Positions 6,778 to 11,608 of a DNA stretch of 11,608 nt are shown here, one piece after another. Numbering within the stretch: the first letter of the stretch is position 1; every line of letters begins with the position of its first letter. The notes beneath the pieces were generated by a model that saw only the letters and a list, made by a program, of their open reading frames with translations, had not been told where the DNA came from and did not search any database. A program made the position numbers and the translations under genes. This DNA is from CAYRSA01 sp964494845 (GTDB lineage: Bacteria > Patescibacteriota > Saccharimonadia > Saccharimonadales > JAGQNJ01). The DNA lies in contig CAZBSC010000021.1 in the NCBI GenBank assembly GCA_964494845.1, positions 1-11,608 of the forward strand, read 5' to 3'.

Positions 6778-7317
6778 ATGAGTAGAATAGGAAAACTGCC
6801 GATACAAGTACCCAGCGGCGTGACAATCACTGTCGACTCTCACGATATTATTGTGAAGGGGCCAAAAGGAGAATTACGAGAATCTATCCTTGAAGGTATG
6901 AAGTTCAGCCAAGAGAACGATCAATTTATAGTAAAAAGGCCTAATGACGAGGCTATAAACCGTGCAAAACACGGATTAATGCGCTCACTGGTCAATAACA
7001 TGGTAGTTGGCGTTACTAAAGGTTTTGAAAAACAACTAGAAGTAAATGGCGTAGGATTCAGGGTAGCATTAGCTGGTACTGATTTAAAAATGAAGCTAGG
7101 TTTTTCCCACGATATTTTATACAAAGTACCTCAGGGCATAACTATTGCTGTCGAACAGAATAAAATTACCGTTAGCGGCATCAGTAAACAGCAAGTTGGA
7201 CAAACTGCCGCAGAGATTCGGTCATACAAAAAACCAGAGCCATACAAGGGCAAAGGCATAAAGTACGTCGATGAACATATAATCCGTAAGAGCGGTAAAT
7301 CGGGTAAGGATAAATAA
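6778..7317 (+). CDS. rplF: 50S ribosomal protein L6
   Basis: L6 (uL6) lies near the sarcin-ricin loop and the factor-binding site and is needed late in 50S assembly. The 179-residue length is typical, with two repeated alpha/beta domains. The N terminus MSRIGKLPIQVPSGV, the central GLMRSLVNNMVVGVTKGFEK and the C-terminal signature PEPYKGKGIKYVDEHIIRK are all present. AAAGGA is the ribosome site. rplR begins two bases after the stop. Confidence 0.98.
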   Translation: MSRIGKLPIQVPSGVTITVDSHDIIVKGPKGELRESILEGMKFSQENDQFIVKRPNDEAINRAKHGLMRSLVNNMVVGVTKGFEKQLEVNGVGFRVALAGTDLKMKLGFSHDILYKVPQGITIAVEQNKITVSGISKQQVGQTAAEIRSYKKPEPYKGKGIKYVDEHIIRKSGKSGKDK

Positions 7318-7319
7318 TC

Positions 7320-7679
7320 ATGAATAGAATAGCCCATACAAAGATGAACCAGCTTCGTCGAAAAAATAGAGTCAGAAAAACAGTATCTGGAACGACTGAT
7401 AGACCCAGACTGGCCGTATCTATAAGTAGTAAAAATGTTATTGCTCAGGTTATAGATGATAGTAAGCAGAAAACTCTTGCTTATGTGACAACTGTCGGAG
7501 TAAAATCACTCGACAAGATGACAATGACCCAGAAATCGGATTGGACAGGGGCCGAAATTGCAAAGATTGCTAAAAAGTCAAAAGTTACAAAAGTAGTTTT
7601 CGATCGCAATGGCCGTCTATATCATGGAAAAATAAAGGCGTTGGCTGAAAGCGCACGAAAGAATGGACTGGAGTTCTAG
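7320..7679 (+). CDS. rplR: 50S ribosomal protein L18
   Basis: L18 (uL18) binds 5S rRNA with L5 and anchors it in the central protuberance. The 119-residue product is full length. The basic N-terminal part (KMNQLRRKNRVRKTVSGTTD) is followed by RPRLAVSISSKNVIAQVIDD, and the family's end motif VVFDRNGRLYHGKIKALAES is clear. AAGGA lies upstream within the rplF end. The TAG stop is one base before the rpsE start. Confidence 0.97.
   Translation: MNRIAHTKMNQLRRKNRVRKTVSGTTDRPRLAVSISSKNVIAQVIDDSKQKTLAYVTTVGVKSLDKMTMTQKSDWTGAEIAKIAKKSKVTKVVFDRNGRLYHGKIKALAESARKNGLEF
7670..7673 (+). promoter_or_regulatory. Ribosome binding site of rpsE
   Basis: GGAG lies 7 bases before the ATG at 7681, in the last codons of rplR. 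It selects 7681 over the in-frame ATG at 7663, which would place the site inside the coding region. Confidence 0.7.
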
Positions 7680-7680
7680 T

Positions 7681-8223
7681 ATGAACGGTGATAGAAACGC
7701 AAAACCAATGCAGGATGAAAAACAATTTGACGAGAGAATGGTCAATATCGACCGTGTTGCTCGCGTAGTAAAAGGTGGACGACGATTCCGTTTTCGAGCG
7801 TTAGTTGTTGTGGGCGACCACAAAGGGAAAATCGGTGTAGGAACATCCAAAGGTGCCGATGTAACAGCCGCTATTCAGAAAGCCACTGAAGTAGCAAAAA
7901 AGAACATGGTTACCATATCATTACACAACGACACGATACCTCACGAAACCGAGGCTAAAGTAGCTGGAGCTAAAATATTAGTCAAACCAGCTAGTCCCGG
8001 AACTGGACTAATCGCTGGTGGTGTAGTGCGAACCGTCCTCGAAGTTGCTGGGATAAAAAACGCACTGTCAAAATCACTAGGATCAAGCAACAAAATAAAT
8101 GTTGCTTATGCAACCGTCAAAGCACTTCAGCTAGTTGAACCAAAAACAAATTGGGTCACAACAATAGCTACGAAAAAGACAACTGCTACGAAGAAACCAA
8201 CAGCAGAAAAGGTTACATCATGA
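7681..8223 (+). CDS. rpsE: 30S ribosomal protein S5
   Basis: S5 (uS5) sits at the mRNA entry channel and affects decoding accuracy and unwinding. The 180-residue product has the N-terminal double-stranded RNA-binding-like domain with VNIDRVARVVKGGRRFRFRA (21-40), GDHKGKIGVGTSKGADVTAA (45-64), and the C-terminal domain with PASPGTGLIAGGVVRTVLEV (103-122). The last 20 or so residues (159-180) are a Thr/Lys-rich tail from an imperfect 18-base tandem repeat (8167-8202), giving ATKKTT and ATKKPT. The stop overlaps rplO as ATGA. In most bacteria rpmD (L30) would come next; it is missing. Confidence 0.98.
   Translation: MNGDRNAKPMQDEKQFDERMVNIDRVARVVKGGRRFRFRALVVVGDHKGKIGVGTSKGADVTAAIQKATEVAKKNMVTISLHNDTIPHETEAKVAGAKILVKPASPGTGLIAGGVVRTVLEVAGIKNALSKSLGSSNKINVAYATVKALQLVEPKTNWVTTIATKKTTATKKPTAEKVTS
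8167..8202 (+). repeat. Imperfect tandem 18-base repeat in rpsE tail
   Basis: Two adjacent units beginning GCTACGAA (8167-8184 and 8185-8202) match at 14 of 18 positions and encode ATKKTT and ATKKPT. It looks like a small duplication that lengthened the S5 tail. Confidence 0.55.
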
Positions 8224-8681
8224 AATATAACGAACTAAATATATCTGCAAACAAACAAAATACTCGCGTTGGTCGTGGTATTGCTGCCGGCAAGGGAAAA
8301 ACTGCTGGTCGTGGAACAAAAGGACAAAATTCTAGAGCTGGGGGCGGTGTTAGACCAGGATTTGAGGGTGGACAAAATCCTTTAATGAAAAGACTTCCAA
8401 AACTAAGAGGTTTTCGTGCTATCAAACCTAAAGCAGAAGTAGTTTATACATCACAGCTGAATAATCTAGGACCAAACGTTGATAACGGGAAACTAGCAGC
8501 GGCTAAGATTATTTCAAACGAGTTTGTAAAAGTTAAAGTTGTTTTGAAGGGTGAAATTTCAAACAAAATCAATCTTTCTACTCAAGGTATCAGTGATGGT
8601 GCGTTAAAGTTGCTTGAAAAATCAGGAGGATCATTTAAAAAAGTGGATACTCCTAAAAGAAGCAAAATTAAAAAATCATAA
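8220..8681 (+). CDS. rplO: 50S ribosomal protein L15
   Basis: L15 (uL15) joins late in 50S assembly. The 153-residue product has the glycine- and basic-rich N-terminal extension typical of the family: RVGRGIAAGKGKTAGRGTKG (16-35) then QNSRAGGGVRPGFEGGQNPL (36-55) and the MKRLPKLRGF segment (56-65). The C-terminal globular part ends in a lysine-rich tail. The frame is open back to 8151, but those residues overlap rpsE and do not resemble L15; the ATG at 8220, overlapping the rpsE stop, is the right start. It is the last gene before the first sizeable spacer. Confidence 0.97.
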   Translation: MKYNELNISANKQNTRVGRGIAAGKGKTAGRGTKGQNSRAGGGVRPGFEGGQNPLMKRLPKLRGFRAIKPKAEVVYTSQLNNLGPNVDNGKLAAAKIISNEFVKVKVVLKGEISNKINLSTQGISDGALKLLEKSGGSFKKVDTPKRSKIKKS

Positions 8682-8691
8682 AAACTCCAAA

Positions 8692-8717
8692 CAACTATTC
8701 GTGTATAATCATAGTTG
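8692..8717 (+). repeat. 7-bp inverted repeat around a -10 box upstream of secY
   Basis: CAACTAT (8692-8698) and ATAGTTG (8711-8717) are perfect inverted copies separated by 12 bases that contain TATAAT. It could be an operator for the secY promoter or a weak terminator or attenuator for the upstream transcript. No clear run of T follows (only AATTT), so a classic terminator is unlikely. Confidence 0.5.
8704..8709 (+). promoter_or_regulatory. Putative -10 element of a secY promoter
   Basis: A perfect TATAAT lies 51 bases before the secY ATG in an AT-rich spacer of 79 bases. No TTGACA-like -35 is seen at the 16-18 base spacing (the sequence there is A-rich), so strength is uncertain. Confidence 0.45.
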
Positions 8718-8760
8718 AATTTAAACAAGATTAATACGAGGGTAAGGTTCTAATCAAAAT

Positions 8761-10418
8761 ATGAGTTGGAAAACAATTTGGCTATCACTTAAGAATGCTG
8801 ACATGCGAAAAAGAGTATTGGCAGTTCTTGGGATGCTATTTATCTTTAGAGTTTTAGCTCACATTCCTATTCCGCTCGCAAGTGGCGAAACCTTAAAACA
8901 AATCCTAGAAACCCTGTTCACATCTAATAATACCCCTCAACTTCTAAGCTTTATTAATGTCTTGTCTGGTGGTGCGCTTGCTCATTTCTCTATTATGCTA
9001 GTTGGGCTAGGGCCATATATTAATGCATCGATTATAATGCAGCTACTAACGAAAGCTCTTCCAAAGCTAGAAAACCTCAACAAAGAAGGCGAATTTGGTA
9101 GAAAAAAAATCAATCAGTATACCCGAATGCTGGCACTCCCGTTGGCAATTGTTCAGTCGGTTGGAACAATCTATCTTGTTCGTCAAACCGCCTCACAGAT
9201 AGGAGGACTTGGTGATATTACAGCAAATGCCGGGCTTTCTCAGTGGGCTTTGATGGTCGCCGCCCTAACTGGAGGCTCGATGCTGTTAATGTGGTTGGGC
9301 GAACTAATCACTGAAGAAGGAATAGGAAATGGAATTTCTTTAGTGATTACCGTTGGAATAGTCAGCCAATTGCCATCAACTGTTTCAAGCATTGTACAAT
9401 CAGTATTTAAAAAAGGTGCTTCTACGAACATCTTTGGACTGGATCTACCGATAGACCGTAAGGCGGCGATGGTATCTTTGGCTATATTAGCACTGGTTGT
9501 TCTAGTGACAGTTCTGGTCGTCAAGCTTAACGAAGCTACTAGAAACATAACTATTCATTACGCAAAGAGGATACAGGGCAATAGAGCTTATGGAGGCGTC
9601 AAAACGACTTTACCGATAAAACTAATAACTGCTGGTGTAATTCCTATTATTTTCGCGCTAGCGTTTTTGAGCGTTCCCAGCTTTGTTGGTCAATTGCTTT
9701 CGAATGCCAGTAACCCAACGCTACAACAGCTAGGAATTAATCTGACACAGTTGTTTCAGCAGCCNNNNNNNNNNNNNNNNNNNNNNNNNNNNNNNNNNNN
9801 NNNNNNNNNNNNNNNNNNNNNNNNNNNNNNNNNNNNNNNNNNNNNNNNNNNNNNNNNNNNNNNNGTAACCCAACGCTACAACAGCTAGGAATTAATCTGA
9901 CACAGTTGTTTCAGCAGCCTACACCACAATCTTTTGCGGAAGGTGGGCTTCAACCATACATCTACCCGGTAGTTTACTTCTTGCTAGTATTTGTTTTTAC
10001 TTTCTTCTACACGAGTATTACATTTGATACTTCTGAAATTGCTGAAAACCTGCAGAAACAAGGGGGCTTTATTGAAGGAGTTAGATCTGGAAAACAGACT
10101 GAAAAGTATCTTGCAAAACTTGTTAATCGCCTAACACTTTTTGGCGCACTCAGCTTAGGGATACTAGCGGTTTTTCCGATAATTTTACAGGCATTTTTCC
10201 AGACCAATATAGCTCTCCAGGGTACAAGTATTCTGATTCTTGTAGCTGTCGCTCTGGAAACGCTAAGACAAATAGAGTCACGGGCACTGATGGTTACTTA
10301 TGATCAATACGAACAACCCGACTTCTTTTATGAGCCTGGGAACCCAGCCGAAGCAGCAACTGGTGGTCGGTCATTAAGGTTTTTGAAAAGATTAAATAAA
10401 AGTAAAAGCAAAAAATAA
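8761..10418 (+). CDS. secY: Protein translocase channel subunit SecY (interrupted by a false gap)
   Basis: SecY forms the membrane channel of the Sec translocon, with SecE and SecG. The 5' part (8761-9764) has the N-terminal amphipathic segment and the signatures GLGPYINASIIMQ (82-94) and EEGIGNGIS (185-193). The 3' part (from 9920) has FYTSITFDTSEIAENLQKQG, then GFIEGVRSGKQTEKYL in the cytoplasmic loop that contacts SecA and the ribosome, and the final membrane segments. Removing 9765-9919 (100 Ns plus a repeated 55 bases) joins the two in one frame: 1503 bases, 500 residues, with codon 335 (CCT, Pro) at the junction. Read as printed, the gap shifts the frame. At 500 residues it is longer than the usual 430 or so. 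Tandem stops (TAATAA) end the gene. The ribosome site (GAGGG or AAGG) is rather far from the ATG. Confidence 0.97.
9710..9764 (+). repeat. 55-base contig-end overlap, left copy
   Basis: Identical, base for base, to 9865-9919 on the other side of the N run. It encodes part of an extracytoplasmic loop of SecY. The duplication is an assembly artefact, not a biological repeat. Confidence 0.95.
9765..9864. other. Spurious assembly gap (100 N) inside secY
   Basis: Exactly 100 Ns between two copies of the same 55 bases. Merging the copies restores the SecY frame, so no sequence is missing here. Confidence 0.93.
9865..9919 (+). repeat. 55-base contig-end overlap, right copy
   Basis: Second copy of 9710-9764. 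The following base (9920, T) completes the proline codon begun by the CC at 9763-9764. Confidence 0.95.
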
Positions 10419-10426
10419 TAAAACAC

Positions 10427-10456
10427 TTTACAAACAGAGGCAAACTCTGATACAAT
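10427..10456 (+). promoter_or_regulatory. Sigma70-type promoter of infA
   Basis: The -35 TTTACA (10427-10432) is followed by an 18-base spacer and the -10 TACAAT (10451-10456). TG at 10448-10449, one base before the -10, makes it an extended -10. The predicted start of transcription is near 10463, only about 13 bases before the infA ATG. This is the best promoter in the window and starts the infA-rpmJ-rpsM-rpsK part. Confidence 0.75.
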
Positions 10457-10467
10457 TACACTCTGTT
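10433..10467 (+). repeat. Inverted repeat overlapping the infA promoter
   Basis: AACAGAG (10433-10439) is the perfect inverse of CTCTGTT (10461-10467), enclosing the -10 box. CAGAG (10435-10439) can also pair with CTCTG at 10445-10449, so two alternative pairings exist. It may be an operator; chance cannot be excluded at this length. Confidence 0.45.
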
Positions 10468-10475
10468 ATAAATTT

Positions 10476-10697
10476 ATGGCCAGCAATAAAGAAGTAATCG
10501 AGCTACAAGGAACAATAATCGAGACGCTTCCAAGCGCTCAGTTCAGAGTAGAACTCGAGAATGGCCATCGAATTATAGCTCACGTCGCCGGCAAGATGAG
10601 GAAACACTTCATCCGTATCGTACCCGGAGACAGCGTGACGGTCGAGTTGACCCCTTACGATCTTACTAAGGGAAGAATCACCTATCGCAAGTCGTGA
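10476..10697 (+). CDS. infA: Translation initiation factor IF-1
   Basis: IF-1 binds the A site of the 30S subunit during initiation and assists IF2 and IF3. The 73-residue OB-fold protein is of standard length and has the conserved segments IELQGTIIETLPSAQFRVEL, ENGHRIIAHVAGKMRKHFIR and PGDSVTVELTPYDLTKGRI. The start follows a strong promoter by about 20 bases and no Shine-Dalgarno sequence is visible, so the mRNA is probably nearly leaderless. It follows secY directly, with no adk or map gene in between, and precedes rpmJ by a 69-base spacer. Confidence 0.98.
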   Translation: MASNKEVIELQGTIIETLPSAQFRVELENGHRIIAHVAGKMRKHFIRIVPGDSVTVELTPYDLTKGRITYRKS

Positions 10698-10766
10698 TTT
10701 ATACGACATTTATACAAAACTAAGCAGTGTGTCATTACTGACCCCGTTAAAGGAGCAATGATCCGC
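10698..10766 (+). promoter_or_regulatory. infA-rpmJ spacer with small repeats
   Basis: ATTTATAC occurs twice 11 bases apart (10697-10704, 10708-10715). GTCGT (10691-10695) and ACGAC (10703-10707) can form a hairpin around the infA stop, and GTCA/TGAC (10731-10742) a smaller one. Function is unknown; no convincing -35/-10 pair is present. Confidence 0.25.
10751..10755 (+). promoter_or_regulatory. Ribosome binding site of rpmJ
   Basis: AGGAG lies 11 bases before the ATG at 10767 but only 2 bases before the in-frame ATG at 10758. Neither spacing is ideal; family sequence (MKVRASVKK) decides for 10767. Confidence 0.5.
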
Positions 10767-10883
10767 ATGAAGGTGCGTGCTAGCGTAAAGAAAATTAGTC
10801 CAGATGACATTATCGTCCGAAGAAAAGGACGTGTTTATGTTATTAATAAAATGAAACCTAAGCACAAACAGAGGCAAGGCTAA
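10767..10883 (+). CDS. rpmJ: 50S ribosomal protein L36, zinc-free type
   Basis: L36 (bL36) is the smallest large-subunit protein and organises 23S rRNA near the factor-binding region. The 38-residue product keeps the family ends: MKVRASVKKI at the start and KPKHKQRQG at the end. The zinc ligands of the common form are lost: Cys11 is Ser, Cys14 is Asp, Cys27 is Asn, and only the histidine remains (residue 33, after a one-residue insertion). It is therefore the zinc-independent class. The gene sits in its usual place between infA and rpsM, and rpsM begins two bases after its TAA. Confidence 0.96.
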   Translation: MKVRASVKKISPDDIIVRRKGRVYVINKMKPKHKQRQG

Positions 10884-10885
10884 GC

Positions 10886-11272
10886 ATGGCTCGTATTTCA
10901 GGTGTTACCGTCCCAGATAATAAGCAAATCCAGATTGCTTTAACATATGTATACGGTGTTGGCCCAAAAACCAGCCAAGATGTTCTGACTAAAGCAAAGA
11001 TTGACCCAACAGTCCGAACAAAAGATCTCACTGATAGTGAAATCTCTAAAATTCAGGACGTTATAAATGACAATTACACAGTTGAAGGCGATTTGCAGAG
11101 AATTGTCACGGCCAATATAAAACGACTAAAAGACATTGGATCTTATCGCGGTTTAAGGCACAGAAATAACTTACCTAGTCGTGGCCAACGCACAAAAACC
11201 AATGCTCGAACGCGTAGGGGCAAAAAGGTTACTGTTGGCGGGACTAAGAAGAAGGTAGCTGCAAAGACTTAA
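10886..11272 (+). CDS. rpsM: 30S ribosomal protein S13
   Basis: S13 (uS13) is in the 30S head, pairs with S19, bridges to L5 and contacts P-site tRNA through its basic tail. The 128-residue product starts MARISGVTVPDNKQIQIALT and has the helix-hairpin-helix-like YGVGPKTSQDVL. The segments RLKDIGSYRGLRHRNNLPSR and GQRTKTNARTRRGKK are the family signature; the usual RRGLPVRGQ reads RNNLPSRGQ. The tail is basic (VTVGGTKKKVAAKT), as expected. GAGG is found upstream in the end of rpmJ. Confidence 0.97.
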   Translation: MARISGVTVPDNKQIQIALTYVYGVGPKTSQDVLTKAKIDPTVRTKDLTDSEISKIQDVINDNYTVEGDLQRIVTANIKRLKDIGSYRGLRHRNNLPSRGQRTKTNARTRRGKKVTVGGTKKKVAAKT

Positions 11273-11276
11273 TATT

Positions 11277-11608
11277 ATGACTGATGAAATCACAACAACA
11301 CCAGTAGAAGAAGTAGTAACTACAGAAGCACCAAAGACAGTTGCTAGGAAGAAAAAATCCAAGCGTCCTGTACCTTATGGCCAAATGCATGTTCTAGCAA
11401 CATTCAACAATACCATAATCACCTTTACGGACTCTAAAGGCGGTTCACTTACTCACAGCAGCGCCGGCGCTTGTGGCTTTAGAGGTTCTAAAAAAGGGAC
11501 AGCTTATGCAGCACAGGTGGCAACAGAGAAAGCTGCAAATGCTGCAAAACAAACCCACGGCTTATCAAAAGTAGATGTTTTTATTAAGGGCGTAGGTTTA
11601 GGCCGAGA
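11277..11608 (+). CDS. rpsK: 30S ribosomal protein S11, 3' end outside the window
   Basis: S11 (uS11) lies on the platform of the 30S subunit near the E site and the Shine-Dalgarno helix. The visible 110 codons include the core segments HVLATFNNTIITFTDSKGG, SSAGACGFRGSKKGTAYAAQ and VDVFIKGVGLGR. The last motif is usually KGPGxGRE, so Pro is replaced by Val. Before the core is a charged, Thr/Glu/Val-rich N-terminal stretch of about 20 residues, then RKKKSKRPVPYGQMH. No Shine-Dalgarno sequence is clear before the ATG. The gene runs off the window; rpsD and rpoA are the expected next genes. Confidence 0.96.
   Translation, partial: MTDEITTTPVEEVVTTEAPKTVARKKKSKRPVPYGQMHVLATFNNTIITFTDSKGGSLTHSSAGACGFRGSKKGTAYAAQVATEKAANAAKQTHGLSKVDVFIKGVGLGR

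Noticed and set aside
8151..8219. Upstream start for rplO
   Set aside because: The added residues overlap rpsE and are unlike L15; the ATG at 8220 fits family length and overlap style.
8682..8725. Rho-independent terminator after rplO
   Set aside because: The 7-bp stem is AT-rich, has a 12-base loop and no T run after it.
9710..9919. Biological duplication or insertion in secY
   Set aside because: The repeat abuts exactly on the Ns on both sides and merging it restores the frame, as expected for contig overlap.
1..11608. Mobile element, CRISPR array, tRNA or a novel defence-type system
   Set aside because: All coding space is taken by housekeeping translation and export genes; no transposase, repeat array or tRNA-like fold was seen.

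Overview
This window is a long ribosomal-protein gene cluster: the S10-spc-alpha superoperon, all on the + strand. The order is rplC-rplD-rplW-rplB-rpsS-rplV-rpsC-rplP-rpmC-rpsQ, then rplN-rplX-rplE-rpsN-rpsH-rplF-rplR-rpsE-rplO-secY, then infA-rpmJ-rpsM-rpsK (cut by the window end). Every gene is recognisable from its protein sequence. I see no mobile element, CRISPR array, RNA gene or novel system; this is a housekeeping locus.

Organism: most likely a Candidate Phyla Radiation (Patescibacteria) bacterium, with Saccharibacteria (TM7) my best guess. The clearest sign is that rpmD (L30) is missing between rpsE and rplO, where the two genes overlap by 4 bases; loss of L30 is a known CPR trait. 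S14 and L36 are both of the cysteine-poor, zinc-free type. TGA acts as a stop in several genes, which argues against the Gracilibacteria and SR1 lineages that read TGA as glycine. The phylum call rests on recall of protein sequences, not on a search.

Layout: 1-133 is a leader with short inverted repeats before rplC. From 134 to 8681, nineteen ribosomal protein genes run almost without gaps, many joined by ATGA or TAATG overlaps that imply translational coupling. From 8682 to 8760 a spacer with a TATAAT box inside a 7-bp inverted repeat precedes secY. A second spacer (10419-10475) carries a strong sigma70-type promoter in front of infA. The adk and map genes, often found between secY and infA, are absent here.

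Assembly: there are two runs of exactly 100 Ns. The one in rplV hides nearly the whole gene and its true size is unknown. The one in secY is false: the same 55 bases sit on both sides, and merging them restores one uninterrupted SecY of 500 residues.

Function: the genes encode proteins of both ribosomal subunits (L3, L4, L23, L2, L22, L16, L29, L14, L24, L5, L6, L18, L15, L36; S19, S3, S17, S14, S8, S5, S13, S11), initiation factor IF1, and the SecY protein-export channel. The most interesting non-coding signal is a short interspersed repeat (core GCTTCGACAAGCTCAG) found in the 3' tails of rplV and rpsQ, each time 17-18 bases before the start of the next gene.
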